NCBI GenBank assembly: GCA_964035575.1
Contig: OZ037858.1
Location: 372,001-436,000 of the forward strand
Origin: Rhynchopus sp. YZ270_cl-10
Lineage: Eukaryota; Euglenozoa; Diplonemea; Diplonemida; Diplonemidae
Reading direction: 5' to 3'
Length of the DNA: 64,000 nucleotides
How positions within the stretch are numbered: the first letter of the stretch is position 1; each line of letters starts with the position of its first letter. A model generated the notes under the pieces. That model was not told where the DNA came from. It was given only the letters and a program-made list of their open reading frames with translations, and ran no database searches. This document shows positions 1-11,524 of this stretch, in pieces. Position numbers and translations under genes: made by a program.

Positions 1-1397
1 CGACCCCACATTCGTTCGCCTTGAGCGAAGGAAGGAGGACACGGCAAGGGTTCTTCTGTACACCCCCCTTTTCAGAGATCAGTCCTCACCTTGTTTGTGC
101 GTATAGTGTGTAATAAATATTCTGTGGTGATATTTTTATTGAAATACGCACTGACTAGCCGTGAAGAGGAAACTTCTTTGAGGCCAAAAAAAAAAACAAA
201 AGTGAAGTTGATAGTACAAACGCCTCTGGGACGCAGGCACTGACACTTCGCAGCCAAAAAAAAAAGAGGAGGAGGGATGAACACTTCCCCTTTTGCCTCC
301 TCTGTTCACTTCCCTACGCACCCCCTTTACACGTGAGTCTACAACCACGTTATACCCTTCGTGTTTTCTGTACTCAAAAAATCGGATTTTTTTTTATATA
401 AATTAACTGTCCCCATTTTCCCCCCAAAAGAAACGTTTCTCCCTTAGCAATTCATTTACACCGTTTTTTTTCTTTTCTTTTTCGCAGGCGATACAACAAA
501 GATCTCAATTTTTTTTTTCGACAAAAAAAAATAAACCAAAAATACAGGCAGGTTCTGTAGGCCACCCAAGAAAGGTTAGGGCGTACACAAAAAAAGATTT
601 TTTTTTTTTTTTTTTGCCGTACATTTCTTTTACGTTGTTCGCGATTTGGGACGGTGAAAGGTGAAACAAAAAAAAGGTTACAAAAAAGAGGGGGAATTTG
701 GAGGGAGCTTTGGGAGCACGTAGGTGGTGCGTATGGGGAAGCTTCTAAGCAAAAAAAAAAAAAAGAGAAAAAAGAGGGAAAAAAAAACGTTCGACCTGAG
801 ATCAAACAAGATTCACACACAATTTTTTTTTTTTGAGCCATTTGAACTTCACAAATGAATATCTCTCAAAAAAATACTACAAGGGAAAAATGGGATGTTA
901 GCCACTTCCACCTGCTTCGAACTTCTTTTCCCATCCTCAAAAAAAATGGGTCAAACAAAGGGGATGCGTGGGGTTTTTTTTACAAAGGAAAGAAAAAAAA
1001 ATCTCCTTACAATGGGGATTGGGGGAGTAAAGACCACTGTACCGTTGGGAACATTGTCATATGTTTGTTTGTTAAAAAATTTTTTTGCGCGGAAAAGAAA
1101 AAAGAAAAAAAGAACTGTCTACAAATGGGTTGCGAGGGGGTGGGGGATATAACTGTTATTGTTGGTTGGTTGGGAGTGTTGTCGCGTTTGGTGTTCACAG
1201 CTCAGCCAGCATTACTGCAGCGCTCTTTTGCCTGCCACTGCGTTTATAGGTCATCTGGACCGGCTCTCCACTCTGAATAGATTGATTGAGTTGTAGTTAT
1301 TATAAAAAAGAGAAGTTGAAAGTGCAAACGCCTCAACCGTTCATCGGCGAACGCAGACAATGGAGAAAAAAAAAATGTAAAATAATCTGACTAACAG
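1..1397. other. Gene-free spacer with A/T tracts and two hairpin repeats
   Basis: No coding region is supported here. The stretch is dominated by poly-A and poly-T runs of 7-16 bases. Two copies of the hairpin family built on TGCAAACGCCTC are present, at about 207-250 and 1313-1360; the second carries an extra CCGTTCATCGGCG segment that recurs at 27250. Short open frames are low-complexity translations of homopolymers and I do not call them. Confidence 0.7.
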
Positions 1398-4300
1398 TCA
1401 GACACCAAGAGTGATCAGCACCTCATATGTCACAAGTAATGGGGATAATTCAAAAAAAACCATTCAATTCAGGAGAGCAGAAAAAGCAGAGATCATACCT
1501 TCTGTGCCTTCATCGCTGCTCCGTAGGACTTCTTATCACTCACCTTCACCCGTCCCACCTGTGTGAGAACGTCGTTCAGCTTGAGCCCAGCCCTGTCTGC
1601 AGGGCCGTCTGGGGTCAGCTCTGTGATTTTCAGGTCGTTGGCGAGCTTGAATCCTGCGACCGCTTTTGGCTTGGCTTTTTTTGCTGCAGATCCCGATCTG
1701 CGGAGAGAAGCTTCGCGTGCTAGTCGCTGTGGATGTGGTTTGTTTGGGGGAGGAGTGTGGCAAAGGGCTTTGTGTACATACCGGTGTTCCAGTCTCGTGT
1801 TCTCTCAAGTCGTCGTCGTCGGGCCCACCGACACCGTGCCCGTCGCTGGGGAAGTCCATCTCCGCCACCTTGACACTGCCGAACACCGCCTCCTGCAGGC
1901 CGAGCTCCTCAATACCAGCACGGCCCAGCTTGTACAGCTGCTTGCGCATCCTGTTCTCCCAGACAATGATGACCATGTCAATCAGAAGCATCTGGTTCTT
2001 CAAAACCTGCTTCGTGAACGGGCTCTTCTCCAGCTTCGCCAGTGCGTCCTCCCCAATCTTGGGGTCCCTTGTCTGGTCCGCAGCAATCACAATCATCTTA
2101 ATACCGTTGTGCGCATGCTCAAAGTTGCGTTTGGTCATCTTGTCAAGAGTCTCGTCAGGCAAGTCCCAGTCACCCCCCTTCTGTGCAAGGTTGCACGTCA
2201 GCCCGTTCTGGTCGCAAGTCATCTGAAGCGCCTCACGCACCCGCTTAACTCCGTTAACAAAGATCGTCTCAGGCTTGACACCCTTCTTTTCTTTGTCCTC
2301 GTCGAGCTTGTCGATTGTTTTCTGGTCTTCTTTGCAGTTGACACCATGCTTCTTCATGTAACCGATGAGTTTGACTGCTGCTTGGGAGGTGGGGAATTTG
2401 TGGCCGGCACCGGTGTCGACCTTGAACTCCTCTCTGCCCATGTTGCGGAGTTCGGACTCAAGCTTTCTGCGTTCCATTTCGGCGTCGTGGATGTCGTCCT
2501 CAAGCTCGCCCATCTCTGCCTTGATGGTGTTCATCTCGTCGTGCAGGTTTTCCATCTCTTCGTCGATCTCCTCGTACGTCATCTTGGAGCCCTCAGCAAG
2601 GCGGCGGGAGAGCTCGTCAATGAGTTCGTCCAACTCCTCGATGCGTGCGTCAAGCGCGTTGTACTTCTGCTGCGCACAGAACCCACGCAACTTCCACCAG
2701 TAGTACCTGCGCTGCAGAACAGCCTTGTTCCCGCTCTCTGCGGCCACCACTGCACGCACCTTGCCATGGCGCTTGCTCTGACGCAGCCAGTTGATGCACT
2801 TCGCCAAATAGATGCGTCTCAGGAACATGTTGTGCAGCTTGCGCATCTCACGCGCAACCTTGTTCATCTGCCGTTTACGCTTCATATACCTGCTGTACAC
2901 ACTCAGCGTAAAGTAGTAGCGCGCCAGGAGCGAGTTCCCGAACCCGTCGGACAGTGCCCCGCAGATCTGGAGGCGCTTCTTGCGCTGCAACGCATCGACC
3001 CCTGCACGCATGAACCTGCGGTAGTAGATCGACATGAGGCCCTTCGTTGTGCACGCACCGAGGCAGTCAGAGATGTTCAGCCTGTGTGCACGGAGGGACT
3101 CCTTGCGCACCCATTCGCAGAGCTTTCTGTAGTAGAAGATTTGGAGTCCCTTCTGTGTGTGCACCAGCAGGGCGCGCGAGACACAGCGTCTGCGGGACTG
3201 TTCGGCTTGCTCGCGGCCCCAGCGGGCAAGCTTCTTCCAGTAGATGAGCGTCATGAAGCGGGTAGAGTTGGTGGCAAGGACGTGGCAGATGTAGCGCCGT
3301 CTTCTGTCCTGGTGGTTGTTGAAGTGCCACTGCAGCAGACGCTGGAAGAACTTCTTCTTGATGAACTCAGTGTGCGCCTCCTTGATGTGTCCGAGGGCCT
3401 TGTCCCGTCGCTTGTCCGCAAGCCCGCTCACGTAGTCGTGCAGTTTCTTCTGAGCCTCCAGCTCTCTGCATCCCTCTATTGTCTCCGTCCTGAGAGCGCC
3501 CACCTCGTCTGCCATTTCCATCTCTTGGCTAGTGTAGAACGAGGGAGGCTGTTGTGTGTGTCGTGTGTGGTGAATAGGTGGCCAGGTCACATACCCCCTC
3601 AGACGTGTCCGACTCGCTGTACAGCAGGCGGATGACACCTTCCTCTCTGCTGAGGAACCACGCCTTGATCGCGTTCACGCGCCCCTGCGACATGAGCCCA
3701 GTCACCATGGACCCGTTATGCGGGTCTTCCATGTGGCACACCTGTTGTTTGTTCGTTTGTTTGTCTTAGCTTTGATATTGTAGACAGTTTGCACCAGAAA
3801 CATACCAAAATATGGTCATATGCGCTGAACACACGGATGATACCGTCGGCACCACCAGCCCAGATGCGTCCACCAGCGGGATCTGTTTTGTGTGTGGATA
3901 TAGTATGTTGCTGTGATGTGCCATACCTTTCAAGAGTGCAAGCACAGCTGCATCACTGTACGCAGCTTTGTACATGGTGTTGACGAAGCTGCCGTCCTGT
4001 GAGTCCCACACCTTGACGGAGCCGTCCTCGGAGGCAGAGAAGAGGTAACGTTCGTAGACAACAAGCGAGCGCACACCACCGCGGTGGCCGTGGCGTGTCG
4101 CAGGTGCGCCTTCGATAGGGAAGCCGCCGGGCACAGAGCGCGACCGTCCCGTCTCAAGCTCAATGCATTTGATCGAACAGTCGTCGCCACCAGAGTACAG
4201 AAGCCTGTCCGGGCCCTGGTCATAGGTCAAACACCGCACCGCGTTCTGGTGCCCCCACAGCTGGTCCATCGCACGGAAGACACCCCCCGCACCCGGCTTG

Positions 4301-4848
4301 CCTTCCCACCGCCATGTGAAGATCTGCCAATCCCGCCCGCCAGTAATTACAAGATCGCGAACAGAAAGCATGCACGTCACCGCAGCAGTGTGCTTCTTGT
4401 GCTCACAGATCATCTCGTAGTCGGTGTTGCCGTCGGGGAGCGTGACCTGGTCGTACACACGCAGGTATCCGTCCGACATGCCTGCGTACATGAAGCGCCC
4501 GGGGGTGTTGTCCCATCCGTGGCACATCAGGGCTGTCACAAACACCTTGCGCTTCTTCTCCACGGTGAAGCGGCCCCGACCCTGCCCGTCGCGGACGCAC
4601 AGTGCACCATCCTGTTCACCGGTCCAGACACGCATCGAGTCGATGCTGCTACCAGGCGTTCTGTGCACCTCCATGCACCGGATGCCACCCACAAACTCAC
4701 CCGTGCACTGGATCCCTGCCTCGTCCGGGGTCACCATTTCCTCCTCATGGTGGTGGTGGCCACGTTCGCTGCCGCCGTACTCGGTGCCGAGCACCGGCTG
4801 GTGCTTCCCAACCAGCCCTCTATGCGTTGCATCAGAGAGGAAGGCCAT
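1398..4848 (-). CDS. WD40 / Sfi1-like helical repeat / PDZ scaffold protein, 6 exons
   Basis: Exons read 4848-3927, 3882-3806, 3741-3595, 3548-1782, 1726-1499 and 1421-1398; phases agree at every junction and the product is about 1054 residues. Residues 1-380 are WD40 repeats (SASEDGSVKVWD, AGGADGIIRVF). Residues ~420-690 hold a spaced helical repeat with aromatic and basic residues (FYYRKLCEWVRK, IYYRRFMRAGV) resembling the Sfi1/centrin-binding pattern. A coiled coil follows at ~690-780, then an unrecognised region, then a PDZ domain from ~985 (GFKLANDLKITELTPDGPAD). The start is the first ATG after a long pyrimidine tract. The introns are 44-77 bp, four of them opening GTATGT and the most 3' one GTATGA. 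A cytoskeletal or basal-body scaffold is inferred from the domains only. The last 8-codon exon is the least certain part. Confidence 0.8.
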
Positions 4849-4890
4849 GTGTACGTGCAGCCAAGCTACACCAGCCCCCTCGTGTCTTTT

Positions 4891-4930
4891 CTTGTTGGTG
4901 TGGAGAGAGGGGGGGGGAGAAAGGGGATAT
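4891..4930 (-). promoter_or_regulatory. Putative trans-splice acceptor (pyrimidine tract + AG)
   Basis: On the minus strand a C/T run of about 35 bases ends in ACCAACAAG, 43 nt before the ATG at 4848. No promoter-like element is visible. It fits a spliced-leader acceptor and supports this start codon. Confidence 0.5.
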
Positions 4931-5276
4931 CGAGTCAAATTCTGCATCAACTATCCGGGTAAAGATGACCGTTTGTGTCGTAGAACAAAAGGGGGTGGGG
5001 TGGTTGTCTTTGTGCACATTCTGTCGTCCCTTCCTCTGGTAACAGAGGGCGGAACGGATTGTCGTTTTTGCCAACTTCAGAAAAAATACCCCTAGCCGTG
5101 CTCCTGAAAAGAAGTTCCACCCCCCCATCCCCTCATTGTGTGCAGCTCTCACTTCGCTTTCCGAGCTTTTCTCTGAATCCGCGCTTCTTGCTTCAACCCT
5201 TTCAATCTCGCCTGATTTGTGTGTGGATGCTTCAATGCAAAACTTAAAGACAAAGAGACAACTTTTTTTGCAATTT

Positions 5277-6050
5277 TTAATACTTTTTTTTACATACGAT
5301 AGACGGCTTGATCTCCATCGCCTTTCCTTCTGGAAGGGTAAAGCGCTGCCCTTTGAGGAAGGACTGTTTTGCTTTGGCTATATTACGTGCAACTGTTACG
5401 GTACGAGGGTGCTCAACACGGAAGGCCTTCTTGAAGATTTCCTCTGCCTTGTAGTACATCACTAACGCATCCGAGGTGCAGTTCATGCAGTGGAGACAGA
5501 CACCTATGTTGTTCAGTGCCAGACCAGTGTCAACGTGTTGCGGGCCGATGGTGTATTCACGGAGTTCGAGGCATCGTATGAAGTGGTCGGCTGCGAGATC
5601 GAACTGCGAGATGTGCACGTAGACACATCCTAGCATCGAGTCTATCGTGCTTTGTATCGGGTCTGTTGCAGGATGTGGGTTCCATAATCGTTGTGCTTCC
5701 TGGAGTTCTGCCAGAGCCTTTTCATCCGCCCCAGCACTGTCAAATACACTGGCAACAGCGAGGCGGATGTAGATCTGCCCAGAATGAGGCAAAGTTGGTG
5801 CATCAGTACACATCTTCGCATCTGCCTGGCTGTCCTGCAGCAGCGACTCCCATTTTGCCTGGCCCTGCATATACGTTTTTATCGCAAGATCGTAGGCAGA
5901 GTTGTTGTGATGCGTCAGCGCCACCTCAAACAACAACGCAACAGGTTCTGGGCATGGTGGTGCGTAGAGCACCTCCTTAATAAGACAGGGCATCCCTGCA
6001 GCGAGCCATGCTGGACCGCTTTTGGCTGCAGGTTTGGTGTTGCCAAGCAT
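5277..6050 (-). CDS. TPR-repeat protein (kinesin light chain-like repeats)
   Basis: A single-exon gene of 257 residues. The centre and C-terminus contain tetratricopeptide helices of the TPR_10/kinesin-light-chain type: SMLGCVYVHISQFDLAADHF, then GLALNNIGVCLHCMNCTSDA and AEEIFKKAFRVEHPRTVTVA. TPRs bind partner proteins, and such proteins are common in cilia, but no specific function can be assigned. The ATG at 6050 lies only 7 nt downstream of a strong pyrimidine-AG site, which fixes the start. The gene ends in a lysine-rich tail. No introns are seen. Confidence 0.85.
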   Translation of the reverse strand: MLGNTKPAAKSGPAWLAAGMPCLIKEVLYAPPCPEPVALLFEVALTHHNNSAYDLAIKTYMQGQAKWESLLQDSQADAKMCTDAPTLPHSGQIYIRLAVASVFDSAGADEKALAELQEAQRLWNPHPATDPIQSTIDSMLGCVYVHISQFDLAADHFIRCLELREYTIGPQHVDTGLALNNIGVCLHCMNCTSDALVMYYKAEEIFKKAFRVEHPRTVTVARNIAKAKQSFLKGQRFTLPEGKAMEIKPSIVCKKKY

Positions 6051-6057
6051 TTCTGCC

Positions 6058-6090
6058 CTGAAGTAGATGAAGAGAGAGATGAGGGGTTTC
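6058..6090 (-). promoter_or_regulatory. Putative trans-splice acceptor
   Basis: The minus strand reads a C/T-rich tract ending CTTCATCTACTTCAG, and the ATG of the TPR gene follows after 7 nt. This is one of the clearest spliced-leader-type acceptors in the window. Confidence 0.6.
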
Positions 6091-6223
6091 TTTGAGAAAA
6101 ACGGAGTCTAAAGTAGGGAGGGAGTAAAATCAGGGGGGTCCAAATCTTTGGTTACCAAGAACCCTTTCTACAAAGTGTAAAAAAATCTAAAATGTCGAAA
6201 ACTGAAAACTGAAAACAAAGCGT

Positions 6224-6250
6224 AATATGCCTCTCGTGTGCACACATTTT
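6224..6250 (+). repeat. Dispersed hairpin, GTGC/GCAC variant
   Basis: Contains ATGCCTCTCGTGTGCACAC, a member of the GCCTC-core hairpin superfamily. Related copies with a GTGC...GCAC stem lie at about 26015, 26415, 30356 and 44211. It sits in the leader region upstream of the TPR gene, beside A/T tracts; nothing else is seen in 6091-6561. Confidence 0.5.
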
Positions 6251-6561
6251 AAAAAAAAAAAACTACTATTGGTATCGGGAACACGCTGAGGTTTTTTTTT
6301 TTTTGAAATTTTAGCTCTTTCGTCGCAAACCCGACTGTTCGGGACGATGCTGTCACCCTATTTGCTTATATTGCACGGTTACGGCACAGGATATTTGCCT
6401 CTCGAGCATATGCGCAATAGAGTAAAGGTTGAGTGATTAATCAGCCTCTTCTATGACATCAAATCACTACAGAGGCTCCTTTTGAATCGGAGATGGGAGA
6501 AGGCGGGAACAGTTTTCGTTATGATTACACTTGCAAAAAAAGCCATTTTTTTTCCCCCTTT

Positions 6562-7785
6562 TCATAACGCAAGCAACACATTCTGCAAAATCGCTGCCAG
6601 AATCGCGACCGTTGAGAACAACAGACACATCCGCACAGCTTCGCCATACTCAGGAGCCGCCCTATACGTAATGAGCAGCGGAACTGTGTAGTTAATCCAC
6701 CCTAAGCACAGCAGACTGGACCAATTGAGGAGGGGGGCAAACCACGGCTGCATATAGCAGATGAACGCGAGGGACCAGGGCATCGCTACCGAGAGAATTT
6801 CCCCTGCGGCGCCCATACCGATATTCCTTTTACAAAGGATATGGTAGACTGGGATTGGGAGGGCGATCCCTACGCAGTAGCACTGTGCAGCAAGCCTAGC
6901 AAGAAATGGTGATGTGGGGTCGGTGTACACTGTTTGCAACACATTGTCCGAAGGGGGTCCACCGACATACATTGCACCAGTTGCCCCAACCGCAACACAG
7001 ACGCAGAACATTGCACCTACGGCATTCCACATTGCATCCCCAAAGGTCTTCTTTGACGACGCATCACTAAACAAACTAGGCACCGCAATGACAAACGCAA
7101 AATTGAACACCGCAACACCAAGCAACTCTCCGTAAGACTCCCCAAAGGCGGGAATACCAACCCCAGCTCTTCTATTCACAAAATGAAGCACCAAAACGAC
7201 AAGCGCCGCTCCAATCAACGCGGCAGAGATATACTGAGGGTGAACATTATCCTGCAAATCAAACCGTCCAAGAAAGGTACAAAGCAACGCATCCAACACA
7301 AAACCTAACGAAATACCATAAGTACCTTGGGGAAAGGGCATCAAAGAGTCGGTGGTTGTGGTAATTATCGATACAGAAGGATAAAATGTTACAGCAGTAC
7401 TGGACCCAAAGGCTCCTACAATAACCGCATCCATCGCCTGCGCCGTGACAACAATCTGCGCTGCGGCAAGAAGGGTCAACGACATTGCCAGCATCCCCAC
7501 CGTTGCCTTTCTCCCCGTCTCCCCCAAATACCGTTCGCTTAAATCCGCAAATTCCACTTTATCCTCGCGTTGCAACACCTTCGCGAAAAGAGACACACAA
7601 TACCCCGTAAACACCGCCGCCACAAAAAGAGTCGCAACCGCAGGCACCCACCCAGCACGATAGAACACACTACTCAACGCAAGAAGCCCGGGGCCGTTCA
7701 TCGTATTCGCGGCAATAAGGCTGAGGGTCAGAAACCCAAACCCCGAAGAAGAAACGTTCCTACGCAGGGGTGTTGTGACGTCCAT
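6562..7785 (-). CDS. Amino acid permease, AAAP/SLC38-type
   Basis: 407 residues, single exon. About eleven hydrophobic segments span nearly the whole protein. The first membrane segment has the typical amino acid/auxin permease look (LIAANTMNGPGLLALSSVFYRAGWVPA, with the unwound G-G helix 1), and aromatic-rich segments such as AFICYMQPWFAPLLNWSSLL occur near the end. It is expected to move amino acids across the plasma or an organelle membrane; substrate and ion coupling cannot be read from the sequence. Longer upstream reading is possible only with non-ATG starts through A/T-rich spacer, so the ATG at 7785 is chosen. The spacer 7786-8179 holds nothing recognised. Confidence 0.85.
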   Translation of the reverse strand: MDVTTPLRRNVSSSGFGFLTLSLIAANTMNGPGLLALSSVFYRAGWVPAVATLFVAAVFTGYCVSLFAKVLQREDKVEFADLSERYLGETGRKATVGMLAMSLTLLAAAQIVVTAQAMDAVIVGAFGSSTAVTFYPSVSIITTTTDSLMPFPQGTYGISLGFVLDALLCTFLGRFDLQDNVHPQYISAALIGAALVVLVLHFVNRRAGVGIPAFGESYGELLGVAVFNFAFVIAVPSLFSDASSKKTFGDAMWNAVGAMFCVCVAVGATGAMYVGGPPSDNVLQTVYTDPTSPFLARLAAQCYCVGIALPIPVYHILCKRNIGMGAAGEILSVAMPWSLAFICYMQPWFAPLLNWSSLLCLGWINYTVPLLITYRAAPEYGEAVRMCLLFSTVAILAAILQNVLLAL

Positions 7786-8179
7786 TATTTCCCCCCCAAA
7801 TTTGTACCCCCCTTTTTTGCCTGCCCAGATAGCAAATATATTGGGCGAAGAGATTGTAAGGAAATTCCTCGAGTATTTCACTGTGAAGTATGGCATGAAA
7901 TGGAAAGTGTTGGGGGAGAAAAGAGGTCTTTTTGGCAATCCAACTGAACATAAAAAGGGGGTAAGACTGTTGTGGTAAGGCAGAAAAATAGGCGGTTTTT
8001 TTATTATTATTGTATCGAAACAATCGATAAATGCGGTCAAAGTTAGATGAGACGGGACAGTGTTTAAAGGGACAGTGTTGTCATTTTTTTCTCATTTCCC
8101 TATTAACATGCAGGGAGACCACAAAGAAAAAAACCATTCGGTGACTGCACCTCACCGCCTCACCGTGCACTGCACACCT

Positions 8180-9494
8180 CTACACTTCGGACCGCTGAGT
8201 GCGCTGCACGATGACGGCTGCGCGCGGAGCAAGGTCCGCCTCATACAGAGTATCACCTGGGAAGAGATGCCGAAGCGGGAAGACCGTTGTGATGGTGAAG
8301 TCACTGCCTTCATAGGAGTCGTGGCACTTCACAAAGTCGTAGACAACCTGTTTATGGTGTTTAGTTTTGATCACCAAAAAGTGTGTTTTGTAAAAAAGCT
8401 CAGAAATAAATGCGATACTTTCTGTAGCGATGAGTTAAAAAAAAGGCCTTGAAATACACCCTCTCACCTTGGTACACGAGAGGGTGCAACTGGATGGACC
8501 CAACCTTAGACAAATCTTAAAAGAGGGGTATTGTTTATACCTGGAGGGTGTCGGAACCGAGAAACCTTCGTTGCACGGATTGTCCTGAAAGCATCGTGAT
8601 TTTGAGTGTGATCACCCCTGGCTCGCCTGCGTCGGGCTCTGGGGGGAGGGAGACACGGAGGTGTTCGATTTCACGTTGTAGGTTTTCCTCTTGGAGGCGA
8701 GCGGCTTCTGCTTCGTGTAGGGCACGCTCTGCGAGGAGCGCTTCTTGCGCTTCACGGTGACTGCGTTCTAAGGAGGCTGCACGGTCTACTACCTCTGCTT
8801 GCAGAAGCTCTTCACGTTGCAGGTCACGTAGCTGTTGTCGTGCTTCTGCTTCTGCATGAGCGGAGGCGCGAGACCTTAACGACCCATCAATGGTCTCCCT
8901 CGCCTCTTCCAACCTCTGACACAACTGCACCGCCTCCACCGCACCCTCAATCTTCAATGCCCCGACGCAGACCTCATTCGCAACAAAAAACGCACCAATA
9001 AAGGGAAACGCCGCTACACCAAGCTTTGCGCTGAAGGCGAAGCCTTCTGCATCATGGATCGACGCACCCCAGAGGACGTAACCGTTGCGGATCACCTCGA
9101 GTACGGCTGCGTTGCCTAGACTGTCGCGTACGAAGGTGTCGGTGTCGGGGTGTTCTGGGCAGTGGATGTAGACGAGAAGGGGTTTTGCGAGGGCCTGCGC
9201 TCTGCGGCATGCGGAGGCATAACCACCCCAGTGCAGAGACAGGGCGGCACCGGAGAATTCACAGCCGGAGTCAATGTTGTAGCGGTTGCGCAGCTCACGG
9301 TCTAACGCCTCGCATGCACGCAGTGCGTCGTGCAAAGGGTACGTCAAGTACTGTCCACCAGTCTTCATCACTGTCATCAAGCAAGTGTTTGCAGCCGAAT
9401 GCACCGCCCCAAATACAGGTCCCACAACAGGGATTTTAGTTAACGACGCAAACATCCCCTGCAAATTTCCCCCATTGTGCGGTAGCGGGTTCAT
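8180..9494 (-). CDS. UAS-UBX domain protein (FAF2/UBXD8-like), 2 exons
   Basis: Exons 9494-8541 and 8347-8180 join in phase to give 373 residues. A short hydrophobic segment lies near the N-terminus (ASLTKIPVVGPVFGAVHSA). A UAS thioredoxin-like domain follows (KPLLVYIHCPEHPDTDTFV; VLWGASIHDAEGFAFSAKLG), then a charged coiled coil (~215-290), then a UBX domain whose strand ITLKITMLSGQSVQRRF lies in exon 1 and VVYDFVKCHD...FPLRHLF in exon 2. UBX domains bind p97/VCP. With a UAS domain and membrane hairpin this is the ERAD/lipid-droplet adaptor layout, so a p97 adaptor role is inferred. The 193-bp intron is the longest in the window and contains a dispersed hairpin at 8451-8490. The donor is GTATAA. 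Confidence 0.88.
8451..8490 (+). repeat. Dispersed hairpin of the GAAATACA family inside an intron
   Basis: Reads TTGAAATACACCCTCTC then a 12-nt loop then GAGAGGGT, a perfect 8-bp stem ACCCTCTC/GAGAGGGT. Relatives starting TTGAAATACA lie at about 16812, 24855, 30433 and 36748. It is embedded in the intron of the UAS-UBX gene. Confidence 0.6.
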
Positions 9495-9590
9495 AGCTAT
9501 GTGGGCGTCTAGCGCATTAGTGTAGTGTTTCTGTGGGGGTGGGATTATGGGTTGTGTGGGTTGGGTGTTGGTGTAGGGGGTGTGGGGTGG

Positions 9591-10800
9591 TTCTTGCCGT
9601 TTTATCGAACTCTGGTTGCCACAAAAGGCGACAGAGCATTGCAAAACCGGCTCATCCGTGTGTAGTGTGCGAAGAGAAGGGAAGTCAGATCTATACAATA
9701 AGATTTTGAAAAGATATTCTCATAAAAATGAATCTCGACAGTATGCGGCTTATCGTTTTGTTATTGACATCATGTTCCAAGACGGATGCGACAACGTTAA
9801 CGGGAAATGATCTCCCCTCACCGGGAATACTACTTGGCGCACAAAAGACAGGCATCAAGCAGCTACTTAAGGTGTGGTGGTGTTGTGTGCATGTTGTGTA
9901 AATTCGGAAGTTAGAAAATACGAACTTCAAGGACACAAGCTCTCAGTGGTGCTGTAGCCTCAATACACCATGTTGAACACGGCAGTGTTGATTGTTTCTT
10001 GCCGTTTTATCGAACTCTGGTTGCCACGAAAGGCGACAGAGCATTGCAAAACCGGCTCATCTATGTGCCGTGTGCGAAGAGAAGGGAAGTCAGATCTATA
10101 CAATAAGATTTTGAAAGATATTCTCATAAAAATGAATCTCGACAGTATGCGGCTTATCGTTTTGTTATTGACATCATGTTACAAGACTGACGCAAGGTTG
10201 ACAACGCACACCTCATGAGTGCAACGTCAACGGGAAATGAATCTCCCCTCACCGGGAATACTACTTGGCGCACAAAAGACAGGCATCAAGCAGCTACTTA
10301 AGGTGTGGTGGTGTTGTGTGCATGTTGTGTGGTTAGAATTACAAGCTTCAAGAACAGAAGTTCACACTGGATGTTGAGCACGCCTGTGTAGCTCGTTTCT
10401 TGCCGTTTTATCGAACTCTGGTTGCCACGAAAGGCGACAGAGCATTGCAAAACCGGCTCATTTATGTGAAGACTCCCAAGCCAAGAAGGAGTGGAGTGCC
10501 TGTGGCGGTGTCTGGTGTCTTATGGGGTCGGTGGCAAACCAACTCTCTCGCCTTGATTGCTGCGGAAAACAGTGCTGCAACACATGTAAGTCAGATCTAT
10601 ACAATAAGATTTTGGAAGATATTCTCATAAAAATGAATCTCGACAGTATGCGGCTTATCGTTTTGCTATTGACATCATGTTACAAGACGGATGCGACAAC
10701 GTTAACGGGAAATGAATCTCCCCTCACCGGGAATACTACTTGGCGCACAAAAGACAGGCATCAAGCAGCTACTTAAGGTGTGGTGGTGTTGTGCTGGATT
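9591..10800 (+). repeat. Tandem repeat array A, three ~400-bp units
   Basis: Units start at about 9595, 10000 and 10401 with TGCCGTTTTATCGAACTCTG, so the period is 401-405 bp. Each contains a hairpin (CTCTGGTTGCC / GGCGACAGAG), the phrase TATACAATAAGATTTTG and an end block TACTTAAGGTGTGGTGG. The third unit, nearest eIF2B epsilon copy 1, carries an extra ~110-bp segment beginning TGAAGACTCCCAAGCC. The same unit types in the same order occur in array B at 20.2-21.3 kb. No coding or RNA-gene content is recognised. Confidence 0.9.
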
Positions 10801-11524
10801 GGGGGAGGTTAGAAAAAATATACAAAATCCGGTATTTGTTTTGCTGACACATGCTTTTAAACCTTTTGCCTGGCTCTCCCACGCGCCCCTCCACCCAGTG
10901 TTTCTCTTCTTCACCTGTTTATTTTTGCCTTATTTTTTTTGTACTCTCATTTTTTATCGTGCGTTTCTTTGCGCAATTGACTTATTTTGCATTTTTTTTT
11001 TTGTATTTTCGTTGATTTTCTTGAGAGCAGAGTACTGCATTCTATATCTTATTTACCTCCACCATCCCCCCACCTTCCAAATGTCTATCATTCCCTACTT
11101 TTTCCTTTTTTTGTTTTTTTCTTCTTTTTTTGCTTCTGACAATTTTCTCTCGATGACAACTGTTTTATTTTGCTTTCTCCCCAATTACTTTCCCGCTGTG
11201 CTGCAGCTAAATAATTTTCAAGAAACGAAAAAATCAGCGCGAACAAGACTCCTTCAATTTGAATTTTGAGTGCGTGAAAAATGGGGCATTTAAAAAAAAA
11301 AACAACAAACGTCGTACACAACAGATACACACCTTTTTTTTTTTTGAGACATTAAATTGGTGCACACATAGCAGGACACTGGAGGTCGCGGAGCCACATG
11401 TCAATACCCTTCATTGGTCTTTTTTTACTTTTTACTTTTTGCTTTTTTAACTTTGCCTTTTTTTCTGCGATAAAAAAACCCCCCATCCCCTGAGAAACCC
11501 GCACTATGGGATAGAAGTGCACGA
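10801..11524. other. T-rich spacer, presumed 3' region of eIF2B epsilon copy 1
   Basis: The + strand is strongly T/C-rich (A/G-rich on the gene strand). No gene, RNA or repeat is recognised. It does not match the corresponding spacer of copy 2 (21266-21880) except for a few bases next to the array. Confidence 0.6.

Noticed and set aside
1563-3635. 690-codon open frame on the + strand
   Set aside because: It is the mirror of the scaffold gene's long exon 4. The minus frame has WD40/PDZ context and introns; the + translation is Val/Leu/His-rich with no domain.
9727-9900. Small + strand frame in the tandem repeats beginning MNLDSMRLIVLLLTSC, lipoprotein-like
   Set aside because: It runs against the gene direction, is cut short in most other units by a small insertion, and has no acceptor site; probably chance.
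10712-11269. 185-codon + strand frame, Phe/Leu-rich
   Set aside because: Translation of a T/C-rich spacer; the hydrophobicity comes from composition alone.
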